DNA of 64,000 bases, taken from NCBI GenBank assembly GCA_903847975.1, contig CAINFC010000101.1:1-64000 (forward strand). The letters are read 5' to 3'. Below, one piece after another: positions 46,752 through 55,687 of this stretch (position 1 is the first letter of the stretch; every line of letters starts with the position of its first letter). Under the pieces are notes generated by a model. The model worked only from the letters and a program-made list of their open reading frames with translations, had not been told where the DNA came from and made no database searches. The position numbers and the translations under genes are program-made. The DNA comes from an uncultured Acidobacteriota bacterium (lineage in GTDB: Bacteria > Acidobacteriota > UBA6911 > CAINFC01).

Positions 46752-47679
46752 CGAGCCTGGAATGGCAGACAAGCCGCTTTACCCTTTGTTCGGCATCGTC
46801 TCGGTTCTGAACACGCCGTACCGGTCCTCCGGCGAGATCGATTACCCCGCCCTCCGGGGGCACGTGCGCGAGGCCCTGAGGGCCGGGGTGGCCGGATTTC
46901 TGGTTCCCGCACTGGCGGCAGAGGTATCCCGGCTTTCCGAAGGCGAGCGGCTTGCCATGGTGGAAGCGGTACTGGAAGAAACGGACGGAAGCGTCCCGGT
47001 GATTGCCGGGACCGGCGGGGCCGAGGTGGCTACCGCCAGAAAGCTGACAGAAAAATACCTGCGGTCGGGCTGTCGGAATATTCTTTTTCAGATTCCCTTT
47101 CAGGGGGAAGAGCAGTTCCGGCGCGATTTTTTCGAACTGGCCTCCACGGGCCCGGAGATGATCATGCTCCAGGACTGGGATGCACGCGGGTATGGCCTGC
47201 CCGACGACCTTATCCAGGAGCTGTTCGAATCGGTGGAGGCTTTCCGCTGCCTGAAAGTGGAGACCGTTCCGGCGGGAGTGAAATATTCGCGGATTCTGGA
47301 GCGCACCGGGGGACGGCTGAACGTGAGCGGCGGCTGGGCGGTGACCCAAATGATGGAAGGGCTGACCCGGGGAGTCCATGCCTTTCTGCCGACCGGGATG
47401 TACTGGATCTACACGGAAATTTACCGCCGCTGGTGCGCCGGGCAAAGGGAAAAAGCGGCGGAGCTGTTTCACGCCATCCTGCCGGTGCTCTGTTTTTCCA
47501 ACCAGCACCTGGATATCTCCCTACATTTTTTCAAGCACCTTTTTCATCGCCAGGGAATCTATCCCACCGCCATGGTGCGCGAGCCGGTGCTGCCGTTCGA
47601 CGACACCCACCGGCGGATTGCCGAAGGTCATATCGAAACGGTTCTCCGTCTGGAACAAGCGGTGCAGGCCGCGCGGTGA
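46738..47679 (+). CDS. Dihydrodipicolinate synthase/N-acetylneuraminate lyase family protein
   Basis: A 313-residue class I aldolase. Family marks are GIVSVLNTPYRSSGEIDYPAL at the N-terminus, VPVIAGTGGAEVATARKL, the tyrosine-equivalent region QDWDARGYGLPDDL, and the Schiff-base Lys in FRCLKVETVP (about residue 181). The usual GTTGE motif is replaced by PALAAEVSRLS, which points away from true DapA and towards the sugar-acid or sialic-acid aldolase branch. The start lies inside the end of the aldo/keto reductase gene. The pair may degrade a sugar acid; the exact substrate is not known. Confidence 0.85.
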   Translation: MSIADEPGMADKPLYPLFGIVSVLNTPYRSSGEIDYPALRGHVREALRAGVAGFLVPALAAEVSRLSEGERLAMVEAVLEETDGSVPVIAGTGGAEVATARKLTEKYLRSGCRNILFQIPFQGEEQFRRDFFELASTGPEMIMLQDWDARGYGLPDDLIQELFESVEAFRCLKVETVPAGVKYSRILERTGGRLNVSGGWAVTQMMEGLTRGVHAFLPTGMYWIYTEIYRRWCAGQREKAAELFHAILPVLCFSNQHLDISLHFFKHLFHRQGIYPTAMVREPVLPFDDTHRRIAEGHIETVLRLEQAVQAAR

Positions 47680-47700
47680 CTCTCCTTTAAGACCGGGCCA

Positions 47701-49989
47701 TCAGGTGAGGATTTCGCGGACTTTGGCCCGCAGAGTTTTCATGGTGAAGGGTTTGGAAATAAAGTGAACTCCTTCCTCCAGCACTCCGTGATGGGTGATG
47801 ATGTCGGCCGTATATCCCGACATGAAGAGGCAGCGGATGTCCGGCTTGAGAGAACGGATCCGGTTGGCCAGCTGCTGGCCGTTCATTTCCGGAAGGATGA
47901 CATCGGTCACCAGCAGGTTGATATCCTGCCAGTGCTGGGCAGCGACGCGGAGAGCGTCGAATGGACTTTTGGCCGTCAGCACCCGGAAGCCCATTTTGCT
48001 TAAGATGAGATGGGCCATGTTCAGCAGGGCCACCTCGTCTTCTACCAGAAGGATGGTCTGGTTCGAGCCGGCCGGAGCTTCCTCCCGTTCCGCAGGAGCC
48101 GTCTGTACCGGGTCGCCGAATGCCCGCGGCAGGTAAATTTGAAACGTGGTTCCCTGGCCTTTGCTGCTGTGTACAAAAACATAGCCGCTGTTCTGCTTGA
48201 CGATGCCGTACAGGGTTGCCAGGCCAAGGCCTGTGCCGCACCCCAGACTCTTGGTGGTAAAAAAAGGTTCGAAGATGTGGTCCAGGATTTCCTTGTCCAT
48301 GCCGCAACCGTCGTCGGCCACGGAAAGCAGCACATATTCGCCGGGTGGGATGGCCAGTCTGCTGAAAAGACCCTGATCCGCAATCACATTATCGGTGGTG
48401 ATGGTGATGCTGCCGATACCGGAGATGGCATCGCGGGCATTGACTAACAAATTGGCGAGAATCTGGTCTACCTGAGACGGATCGATTTTTACGGGCCACA
48501 GCTTCTCATTCGGCTTCCAGGAAAGACGGATATCCTCGCCGATCAGGCGCTGCAGCATTTTGAGCATTCCCAGGATGGTCTCATTAAGCCGGAGGATTTT
48601 GGGCGCCACAGTCTGTTTTCGGGCAAAGGCCAGCAGCTGGCCGGTGAGGTCCACAGATCGCTGCGCCGCTTTTTGAATTTCTTTCAGGTCGCCAAAGAGC
48701 GGATGAGCTGCTTCCACGGTTTCAAAGGCCAGGTCCAGATGGCCCAGGATGACGCCCAGCATATTATTAAAGTCATGAGCCACCCCTCCTGCCAGTTGTC
48801 CGACCGACTCCATTTTTTGTGCCTGGAGAAGCTGCCTCTGCAGTTTTTCCCTTTCCTGCTCCACTCTTCGATGCTCGGTGACGTCCTGTCCGATGATGAC
48901 GAAGCGCACTACCTCCCCTTGGCTGTCGATGACCGGATATACCGTGTTGTACAGGAGCCTGTCTCCCCACTGGTCTTCAAAATGGGCCATGCTGCGGGTG
49001 GAAAGCACGTTTTCCAGCCATTTTTGCCGGCTCTGCGCCAGGTCGGAATGAATCAGTTCCCAGTAGCTGGCGCCGGTCGTCTTGCCGCCGTTAAATCCCA
49101 GGCGGGACGCCAGGCTTTCGTTCATGGCCAAAACAAGGCCGTCCCGGGAAAGGATCAGAATGTCATCGTGTGGAGCATTGAGAAGTGCCTGAAAGTTTTC
49201 GTGGCTTTCCTGCAGGGCCTGCTCCTTGTTCGCGATTGTTTCGGTCAAGCGATCAAAGGCGGAGGCGATGGTACCCAGCTCGTCTCCTCCCGCCAGGTTG
49301 GCCTTGGCGGTGGCCTCGCCCGCCGAAAACCTTTGTACCGCGGATAACAATCGGGATACGCGGCGGGTGACCGCAAAATGGAAGAAAACCGCCAGGACCA
49401 GGAAAGTCCCGGTGATAAACAGGCCGGCAGAAAGCAGCCGGCGGCGGATATCGTAATACCTTTGCGCCTTGGAGTCCTTTAAGCCATATCGCAGGTAAAA
49501 AACCCCGGTCCGATGATGCTTGAGATCGGCCAGCTGGGAGGCCAGGGCCACCGGGTAATAGCCGCATATGGCATCGTCGTTCCGGGAATGGCGGATAAAA
49601 CCGGCATCTGTCATCCGCACCTGCCGGAGGATTCCCGCCTCGATTTCCGGGAACACGGTTATGGCGGGCTTGGAAATGTCCTGGCGGTCGCTGCCGGCCA
49701 GGATCCGATCGGCCTCATCGAGCAGGACCGCCGCCTGGGTATTGGGGTTCGAACCCAGATTGGCAATGGTGCTGCGGATCCCTTCGATATCCTCTTTTCG
49801 GAGCAGGTTATTGAGAATTCCCTGCAGCAGGGACATCTCCTGGGTTACGAAGCTGAGTCCGGAGCTTTCCACATCCTTTTCTATGGCCCGAAGGCTGCTC
49901 CAGAAATCCAACCCTATGGCCAGAAGTGCCATAAAAACCAGGATGGCCGGAAGGGAGATTCGCAGGGGGGGAAGGTATCTGTTTATCAT
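47701..49989 (-). CDS. Hybrid sensor histidine kinase (HAMP-PAS-HisKA-HATPase-receiver)
   Basis: The 762-residue product from ATG 49989 has two membrane helices (about 10-32 and 185-208) enclosing a periplasmic sensor of about 150 residues. Then come a HAMP domain ([20 protein letters not shown]), a PAS domain ([20 protein letters not shown]) and a HisKA domain with the phospho-acceptor in [20 protein letters not shown]. The HATPase motifs are [21 protein letters not shown] and [13 protein letters not shown]. The C-terminal receiver has the phospho-acceptor Asp in [13 protein letters not shown]. The start overlaps the stop of the solute-binding protein gene by four bases (ATGA). Confidence 0.9.
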   Translation of the reverse strand: MINRYLPPLRISLPAILVFMALLAIGLDFWSSLRAIEKDVESSGLSFVTQEMSLLQGILNNLLRKEDIEGIRSTIANLGSNPNTQAAVLLDEADRILAGSDRQDISKPAITVFPEIEAGILRQVRMTDAGFIRHSRNDDAICGYYPVALASQLADLKHHRTGVFYLRYGLKDSKAQRYYDIRRRLLSAGLFITGTFLVLAVFFHFAVTRRVSRLLSAVQRFSAGEATAKANLAGGDELGTIASAFDRLTETIANKEQALQESHENFQALLNAPHDDILILSRDGLVLAMNESLASRLGFNGGKTTGASYWELIHSDLAQSRQKWLENVLSTRSMAHFEDQWGDRLLYNTVYPVIDSQGEVVRFVIIGQDVTEHRRVEQEREKLQRQLLQAQKMESVGQLAGGVAHDFNNMLGVILGHLDLAFETVEAAHPLFGDLKEIQKAAQRSVDLTGQLLAFARKQTVAPKILRLNETILGMLKMLQRLIGEDIRLSWKPNEKLWPVKIDPSQVDQILANLLVNARDAISGIGSITITTDNVIADQGLFSRLAIPPGEYVLLSVADDGCGMDKEILDHIFEPFFTTKSLGCGTGLGLATLYGIVKQNSGYVFVHSSKGQGTTFQIYLPRAFGDPVQTAPAEREEAPAGSNQTILLVEDEVALLNMAHLILSKMGFRVLTAKSPFDALRVAAQHWQDINLLVTDVILPEMNGQQLANRIRSLKPDIRCLFMSGYTADIITHHGVLEEGVHFISKPFTMKTLRAKVREILT

Positions 49990-50960
49990 GGAACGACCTT
50001 GGATACCCAATTGCCATCAAGCACGAAAGCCAGGTCGACTTTTCCGGAAATCAGGTTGTGCTCCGACATGTTTTCCACCAGGCGCCGGGCGGCAGGAAGC
50101 AGACCGGGGTGGGTTCCGCTCAAAAGGTATCGGTTCTCGCCGAGCCCGGGAAATTGCAGGCCCAACAGGGAGGCGCGGCTTTCCGCTTCGGAAATTCCCT
50201 CTCTTCCGGCAATAAAGCGGCAGACCGCCTGATCCTCCTTTTGCAGGACTTGCAGCGCGGCGAACCAGCCTTTCAACAGCATCTCTACTTCCTTTCCGCC
50301 TTCCTGAAGGAATTCCGTTTTCACCACGAGAACATCCACGATTTCCATAGGAATTCGGCTGCTGTCAAAGAGGTTGCGGGCTCCGGTGGCCAGCAGCTTG
50401 GTCCGAACGGGTTCGTAGGTCACCACCGCATCCACCCGCCCTTCCTTGAATGCCCGCTCCTGCTCAGAGTTGTCCAGCGGAACCAGTTGAACTTCGGCCA
50501 GTCGCATGCCGGCTGTTTCCAGGGCCCGGATCAGCATGTAGTCTCCCAGGGAGGTGGCTTCCAGTCCGATTTTCTTACCCGCCAGGTCCCGGATGCCGCT
50601 CATCTCCGGGTGCCCCAGCAGAACATCTCCCCCGTTGGAGAAATCAATCACCAGAACGACCTTGATGTCCATGCCATGATAGGCCAGCTTGGCGGCCTCG
50701 TCGAGCGTCAGGGCAGCGGCATCCAGCGCGCCGTTTCGGAACGCCCGTGAGGATTCTGTGTTGGAGGTGTAATCCACAAGTTTGATGCGGGTCTGGTCGA
50801 ATAACCTCCTTTCCCGGGCGATAAAAAAGGGTTCATAGCCGGTCCAGGGGCTGATTCCAATGCGCATGCTTTTGCTGGGCGGCGAAAGGCATCCGAAAAA
50901 GCACACCAGAAGCAATGTGCCGGTAAGCGCCTGAGGCAGCAGTCGGCTTCTCATCGTCAT
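49986..50960 (-). CDS. NitT/TauT-type solute-binding lipoprotein
   Basis: A 324-residue protein with a lipoprotein signal (LLVCFFGC, Cys about 24). A periplasmic binding fold of the SsuA/TauA/NMT1 type follows: RIGISPWTGYEPFFIARERRLF, AALTLDEAAKLAYHG, LAGKKIGLEATSLGDYMLIRAL and VDAVVTYEPVRTKLL. No ABC permease or ATPase genes are nearby. Instead its stop overlaps the start of a hybrid sensor kinase gene, so it most likely captures a ligand for the kinase. The ligand is not evident. Confidence 0.85.
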   Translation of the reverse strand: MTMRSRLLPQALTGTLLLVCFFGCLSPPSKSMRIGISPWTGYEPFFIARERRLFDQTRIKLVDYTSNTESSRAFRNGALDAAALTLDEAAKLAYHGMDIKVVLVIDFSNGGDVLLGHPEMSGIRDLAGKKIGLEATSLGDYMLIRALETAGMRLAEVQLVPLDNSEQERAFKEGRVDAVVTYEPVRTKLLATGARNLFDSSRIPMEIVDVLVVKTEFLQEGGKEVEMLLKGWFAALQVLQKEDQAVCRFIAGREGISEAESRASLLGLQFPGLGENRYLLSGTHPGLLPAARRLVENMSEHNLISGKVDLAFVLDGNWVSKVVP

Positions 50961-51048
50961 TTAAAAATGGACAATCCAAAATCAAAGGGTAAGTATTGAA
51001 CAACCATCTGTGTAGACCCATTTTATTGCGTCGTCAGGAAAAGGAAAA

Positions 51049-51078
51049 GCGCAAAAAAGCGCAAAAAAGCGCAAATAT
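51049..51078. repeat. Three short tandem copies of a GCGCAAAAAA word
   Basis: The word GCGCAAAAAA is repeated without gaps in the AT-rich region before the solute-binding protein gene, with the last copy cut short. It may be a regulatory repeat or a simple slippage product. Confidence 0.5.
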
Positions 51079-51211
51079 AGGAAATCTACGGGGAAACCTC
51101 CTCGTGAGGAGGGCGGAGAAAGGTATTGACGTCTGTCCGGCGCAGTCGCTAGAATAGGCGAATGCCGCAGTAACATTTTTTGGCCGTGTCCTTCGAAGTT
51201 CCCGGACCCGC

Positions 51212-51454
51212 ATGATTGCCGGTATGTCCCGCGGTCGGCCTCCCGGAAATCAACTCCTGCTTGTCGCGGATAAATGGTCCGCTCTTATTCAGCCGATCGC
51301 TCTGTTTTTTTTCAGCGGCGGAGCCTCCCTAATCCTGGAGGTGGTCTGGCTCCAGATGCTGGAACAAGGAAACCATGCTTTCACGCGGTTGCGTCGATAC
51401 CTATTGTTCCTGGTTGTTTCGATTTCGGCGATGCTGTCGGAATTGAAAGCATGA
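51212..51454 (+). pseudogene. N-terminal fragment of a spermidine-synthase-like membrane protein
   Basis: The plus frame encodes ALFFFSGGASLILEVVWLQML (shown here as a membrane segment with the S-G-G-A-S-L-x-x-E-V-V-W pattern). This is the first-helix signature of membrane proteins fused to a spermidine-synthase-like domain. After this stretch the similarity ends, and the frame stops within about 80 codons. A fragment of the other end of such a protein lies on the same strand at 60.9-61.5 kb. The lasso peptide cluster sits between the two. Confidence 0.45.
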
Positions 51455-51721
51455 TCGTATCCTGTCCTGGTTACGGTGGATTTCCAGGCCTGCCTGCTCC
51501 GACAAGCGATAATGGTGCGAACTGCCGGAGTTTTAATTCAGCTGGTCAATCCAGGCCGTCGGGTATTGTCAGGACATAAATCAGCGTCGGGCAGTGCTTT
51601 AATTGCGGAATCCGGCTCGAGTCCAGTTTGATTTGATGGCGAGTAAGAGATCGGGGATAGTTTACGCCTCCTCTGGATTTCGATTATTTCCAGGTGGCAG
51701 GAAATCGCCACCGTCAAGCCC

Positions 51722-52030
51722 ATGACCACCGATGAAACCGTGCTCCAGGCTTCGGCGTTGTTCCTCCATACCTTTCTCCTCCAGTTGCGAGTCCTCTCCC
51801 AAGCTATTACCGGGTTGGATCAGAAAACCCAGGAGGTAACCCAGCGCCAAACCTGATGACGGAAGTAACCGCAGGTTCAACGGAGCCGGTGTCGTCCTGG
51901 CCCCGCGCCTCCAGGCCATCCTCGGAGACAATCGTCAACGCATTACTTCCGCGCGGCAACGGGTCGACTATCCCAGCATTGCTCCCGTCTTAGACCGCCG
52001 CGGTAACCCTTTCCATACCCGCCGCCTGTC
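51722..52030 (+). pseudogene. IS110-family transposase remnant
   Basis: Two adjacent plus frames together read like the C-terminal half of an IS110 transposase. The first (51722 onward) gives the helical DETVLQASALFLHTFLLQLR and LSQAITGLDQKTQEVTQ, then a stop. The second, shifted by one base, gives GAGVVLAPRLQAILGDNRQR, then ITSARQRVDYPSIAPVLDRR. This is the transposase_20 pattern (L-P-G-x-G-x-V-L-A-x-R-L ... Y-x-G-I-A-P-V). It lacks the N-terminal DEDD nuclease half and has stops and a frameshift, so it is dead. It lies at the edge of the lasso cluster. Confidence 0.65.
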
Positions 52031-53279
52031 AAAACGACAGAAGGGTGCGGAAGTCCACAGAACGGCAGAAGGCGATCCTATTAAGACAGAGATCCCGGAA
52101 CGCAGTTTCTCCCAAGGGAAGATCGTGGGGCTTCTGCATCGTTTCACCATCCCAGACCGTGTTGGCTTCCAGGATCGCCGGCCCCTGTTCGGTAATCGCC
52201 ACACCCCAGCCTAATGAAAAATAACCGGCATAATGCGTATGGGCCCGCATTGCGGTCTCCAGCGCCTCCTTCCAGAAGGTAAGAATTCTCCCGGCGATCG
52301 GCGCGCCGGTATCGGGGTGGCGGACATATTCCGCTCCGGTCCATCCGCACGGAACCGCTCTTCCCGGCACACCGGAAATCCCGTCCACCGGAGCAAGCAC
52401 AAAGTCGGGTCTTAACGTCTTCTTCCCGATCGGGAGGATCGGCACACTCATCAGATGCCGTATCATATCGGCTTCCGCACAAAGGGTGACGATTCGGAGG
52501 AGGACCAGGGCATGCTCCCCAATGGGCTCCGGCGTAGGATGGTTTTTGACTCTCCGCTGCGCGATGATCGCCCCCTTCTCTTGGGTGGCATTCCTCCGGA
52601 TATGTCGGATCAGGCCGGCCGAATCAAGCAGGAAATCCTGATACAAGTATTTCCCTTGGCTGTATATCCATTGTTCCACGCCTCTGTCTCTGGATCCGTT
52701 TGCCGGCTTGAGAATTAAATCCTCCGACGGCAGGGAATCGGCCTGCGGTCAATCACCGGCCATCATTGCGTGGTTCCCCTGCTCGCTCATACCGGCATAA
52801 ACCGCAGGCACCGGAACGGAAAATTGCCGACAGGTTTCGTAAAACCTTCGCTTGTCGTTCACTCTATCCCCGCAGCTGTGATTCAGGGCGGGCAGCAAAA
52901 TCCGAGCCTCATGGCCGAAGAGATATTTTTCCGTCCGGTCCTTATTGGTTCCGACAAAAAGTTGGTACCGGTAATGGTTCAGCGGTGTCGCGTTTTTAGA
53001 CAAAGAAAGGGCAAAGCATTCCAGCGCCAATCCCAACGCGCTGCCGGGCTTCCTGGTTTTCACCGTTTTTCCGAATCGACCGGCAAAGTAGAACGAAAGA
53101 ACCAAGGCCAGAATCGGCCAGGAAAGAAAAATCATGGCCCGGACCGTCTTGATCCAGCCATCTCTCTCCGCCAAACCTTTCCGCAAAATGTAGAGCCGAA
53201 GCCGGTAGCCGGGCTTGGCCCTGTTCCGGAATTCCGAACAGAAATACGGCAGGCTTTCGCTCTGGTACCGGCACAGCAT
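52029..53279 (-). pseudogene. Sugar-transfer-associated ATP-grasp-like gene with in-frame TGA
   Basis: One frame runs from ATG 53279 to a stop at 52029 (about 417 codons) with a single TGA at 52749-52751. The upstream part has a membrane-proximal N-terminus, then LNHYRYQLFVGTNKDRTEKY and CGDRVNDKRRFYETCRQFSV. The downstream part continues without loss (LPSEDLILKPANGSRDRGVE, GAIIAQRRVKNHP, FVLAPVDGISGVPGRAVPCG, GWGVAITEQGPAILEANTVWDG). The pattern is that of the ATP-grasp family linked with sugar transfer (PF14397 type), with the ATP-binding Lys in LILKPANGS. It starts 57 bases after the cyclase gene and looks like the last gene of the lasso operon. Confidence 0.72.
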
Positions 53280-53335
53280 TCTTCCCCAATAGTCAACAAG
53301 TTAAACCGCTTTGGGCATCTTTTCCTGGCGGCCCG

Positions 53336-55147
53336 TTACGGAATCCGGGCCGATCGGGATCGTTCGATTGCCTCCTGCAAGTCCCAGCAGTAGCCGAGGA
53401 TTCTCCGCAGGTTGCCTCTCCGGTTCGGATCCTTCGAACGCAGCGCTTTTTCGACTTCAGAAAAATTCAAATAGGCTGAAAATAGCCCTCGGTCCAATTT
53501 CCCCATCCTTTGAGCCAATGCTTCGCATTCGGCGTCCGCACTCTTCTCCCCGAATTCCATTCTGGCGGGGTCGTCCTTATGCGCATAATCGCAAATCTCT
53601 TTCGGCAGGATTCCGGCAAAGGCTTTTCGGTACACATACCGGTTGATACCCCTTTTCAGGAATATCGGCGTCGGCATGGATACGGCCAGGTCAACGACTC
53701 GAAAGTCCAATAGCGGAAACACATAGCGGATATCGCTTTCCGCGCCCTTTTGGGCGCTGAGTTCCGTTCGGGTCTGGATATTTCCGGACTCGATATGTTT
53801 CCGGAGATCGATGTTGAAATAGAGCCGTTTCTTCGGGTGACTTTTTTTCATCGCCTTGACCCCAGGCTTCCGGACGACATCCCAATGATTCCGGGGGAGG
53901 TCGCCGGTAAAATTCCGGCGCCTGACAGAGGAAAAGACCGTGCTGCCCAGAAGAACTCTCAGGAACTTTAGAGGAGAGCCGCCGGCCGCTGCGGCTGCCT
54001 CCTGCAGAAATGCCGAGAAATAGCCGTTGACCCAAAGTTCGTACAGATTGGCTCTATGGCTGATGCCCTGATCTCCCCCCCACCCGGAAAGGACATAGCG
54101 CACCCCCTGCCGGACCATCCACCTTTGTTCCTGCTCCAGCGGATACAGAGGGCCTTCTTCCCCCGGCAGGAACGGATCGAAATACCGGCAGCTCAGCCCC
54201 TCCTGCCGGCAAGGCAGCTCCACCAGCCTTCTTTCGTCCCGCTCCAGCATGGCCACCGCTTCGAAATCGGGAGACCAGGAAAAAAGGGGCATTCGGTAAT
54301 TTATCTTCTGCAGCTCCCGGTTGGCTAAAGCAACCACAACAGAGGAGTCCAGCCCGCCGCTGAGCTGCGCCCCGGCGCCGTCGCCGATGGCCTCCAGCCG
54401 GATGCGGACGGCATCCCGGACGATTTCGAAGACCTCCTGGCTATATTGCTCCTCGGTTTTGTCTTTTCCCTTTTTGGCACAGAACGACCAGTAACGGTAT
54501 TTTGTCAACTGTCCCCCGGCCACTTCGAGGATATGAGCCTGCTCCAGCTTTTTCACCTGCGCAAAGCCGGTATGCACCGGATCCAAAACAATTTCATTGC
54601 ACAGGACGGCATAAAGCTTTCCTTCATCCGGCGTTTTTGGCACGTAAGGCAGGGCGAGAATGGCATCCAGGTCCGACGCGAAAACAAACACCGCAGGTCT
54701 GTGAAAAAAGAAAAGCGGTCTTACCCCCAGGTGATCGCGGGCGAGGATCAGCCTTTGCGAAGCCTTCTCCCATAGCACAAATGCGAAGTCGCCATTGATA
54801 TGGCGGGGGCAGTTCTTGCCCCATTTGCGGTAGGCACCCAGGATCAGTTCCGGATCCGATGGATTTCTGCCCCCGGCCGGGTGCAGCTCCCGGAGAAGCG
54901 ATTCGCGATTATAAACCAATGCATCCGCCGCGATCACGCGGTCCGCTTCCCGATCGACAAATACCGCCTGCTCCGCTTGGGTGTGCCTGCTCAGCCCATC
55001 GAGGCAGCAACCTAAAGCCAGGCTCCCATCCGCATGAATTCGCTGCGCACGTCTTCCGTAAGGACGCAAGCGGTCCATCATCAGACGGATGTGGCTTAAA
55101 TCCACCGGCAGGCCGTCCAGCTGCCAGATACCGAAAACCGCACTCAT
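53336..55147 (-). CDS. Lasso peptide macrolactam synthetase (C protein, asparagine-synthetase-like)
   Basis: A 603-residue AsnB-like protein. The glutaminase-like N-terminal domain begins MSAVFGIWQLDG, so residue 2 is Ser and the ammonia-releasing Cys is missing, as expected for lasso cyclases. It then shows HINGDFAFVLWEKASQRLIL and ARDHLGVRPLFFF. The synthetase domain has the ATP pyrophosphatase loop QLSGGLDSSVVVALAN, then GWGGDQGIS and the C-terminal RYVFPLLDFRVVDLAVSMPT. It is predicted to adenylate the Glu9 side chain of the core peptide and close the ring onto Gly1. It lies downstream of the precursor gene and its terminator, on the same strand. Confidence 0.9.
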   Translation of the reverse strand: MSAVFGIWQLDGLPVDLSHIRLMMDRLRPYGRRAQRIHADGSLALGCCLDGLSRHTQAEQAVFVDREADRVIAADALVYNRESLLRELHPAGGRNPSDPELILGAYRKWGKNCPRHINGDFAFVLWEKASQRLILARDHLGVRPLFFFHRPAVFVFASDLDAILALPYVPKTPDEGKLYAVLCNEIVLDPVHTGFAQVKKLEQAHILEVAGGQLTKYRYWSFCAKKGKDKTEEQYSQEVFEIVRDAVRIRLEAIGDGAGAQLSGGLDSSVVVALANRELQKINYRMPLFSWSPDFEAVAMLERDERRLVELPCRQEGLSCRYFDPFLPGEEGPLYPLEQEQRWMVRQGVRYVLSGWGGDQGISHRANLYELWVNGYFSAFLQEAAAAAGGSPLKFLRVLLGSTVFSSVRRRNFTGDLPRNHWDVVRKPGVKAMKKSHPKKRLYFNIDLRKHIESGNIQTRTELSAQKGAESDIRYVFPLLDFRVVDLAVSMPTPIFLKRGINRYVYRKAFAGILPKEICDYAHKDDPARMEFGEKSADAECEALAQRMGKLDRGLFSAYLNFSEVEKALRSKDPNRRGNLRRILGYCWDLQEAIERSRSARIP

Positions 55148-55451
55148 GGATTCAGCCTGTGAGGATCATCCGACCCGTTATGCCGAAGCGGCGCTCCGGG
55201 CGCGAATGCTCCGGATAAGGTCGGTCGAAAGAAGGAATCTGGCCTGACTCCACCCGCAGGAGCCTCTCGATGGGACCGGGAGCATGGCGGGGGGATCCGG
55301 ACCGTTGGAAGGGGGCCGATGAAGAAGGGGCAGGCTTGGCTGCATAACCGGAGGGAATTGCCGAGTCAATGAAAAAATCGGTCGCGACCCGGAACGTGTC
55401 ATCCTTCCAGGCTGTGCCCGGATAAGTGCCGGCGCTCCAGGAGCAAGGATC
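55148..55451 (-). other. Gap between terminator and cyclase gene; an open frame without a start
   Basis: No gene is confidently seen. One minus frame is open from the precursor region to a TGA 14 bases before the cyclase ATG. It reads plausibly (KDDTFRVATDFFIDSAIPSG, then IERLLRVESGQIPSFDRPYP) but has no start codon and no family match known to me. Another frame gives a 100-codon ORF rich in Pro/Arg/Ser that looks random. It could be the tail of a lost gene, or leader sequence for the cyclase mRNA. Confidence 0.3.
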
Positions 55452-55493
55452 AAAAAAGCGCAGAGCGTCAGGTTTGTCAAACCTGTCGCTCTG
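55452..55493 (-). terminator. Strong hairpin plus U-tract after the lasso precursor gene
   Basis: The arms 55461-55475 and 55479-55493 (CAGAGCG-T-CAGGTTT and AAACCTG-T-CGCTCTG) pair with one mismatch around a three-base loop. On the minus strand the hairpin is followed by CGCTTTTTTGA, with six T at 55452-55457. It lies 29 bases after the precursor stop. This is a textbook intrinsic terminator. Partial read-through would give more precursor than enzyme mRNA, as in other lasso operons. Confidence 0.85.
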
Positions 55494-55522
55494 AAACGCT
55501 TGTGGGCTTTGCCGCGGACGTA

Positions 55523-55687
55523 TTAGCTGCCTGATTTCACATACCCAAAAAAAGCATTCTCATACGTCTTTGGTATTTTGCCGCCTTCCGTTTTGCCAAG
55601 CGGCAGTTCCTGCACCGTCGGAGAGGTCCATTCTTTTTTCCGTTTTTTGTTTCCATTTTCCTGCGCAGCAGTCCATTCGCTATTCAT
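55523..55687 (-). CDS. Lasso peptide precursor (A), 54 residues
   Basis: ATG 55687 is preceded by GAGGAGA at nine bases. The leader is about 34 residues, Lys-rich (KKRKKEW). Counting back from the core, it carries Trp at -15, Pro at -12, Val at -10 and Thr at -2, the spacing of paeninodin-type leaders (Y/W-x2-P-x-L ... T-x). The predicted core starts at Gly35: ring GGKIPKTYE, then tail NAFFGYVKSGS. Glu9 allows a Gly1-Glu9 macrolactam. Phe12, Phe13 and Tyr15 are candidate plugs. The C-terminal Ser20 is the residue phosphorylated by HPr-kinase-like enzymes in paeninodin-type systems. It lies between the B1 gene and the cyclase gene, and is followed by a terminator. The only alternative is a chance ORF, which the combined motifs make unlikely. 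Confidence 0.88.
   Translation of the reverse strand: MNSEWTAAQENGNKKRKKEWTSPTVQELPLGKTEGGKIPKTYENAFFGYVKSGS

Noticed and set aside
51001-51080. CRISPR-like array from the short GCGCAAAAAA repeats
   Set aside because: The repeats are 10 bases, directly adjacent, without spacers and without cas genes.
52749-52751. Selenocysteine or read-through at the TGA in the ATP-grasp gene
   Set aside because: The stop falls in a linker between the N-terminal part and the ATP-grasp core, no SECIS-like hairpin stood out, and neighbouring genes carry unrelated lesions including a TAA, so decay or error is simpler.
55178-55480. A 100-codon minus frame before the cyclase gene
   Set aside because: It starts inside the terminator hairpin, has no Shine-Dalgarno, and its composition looks random.
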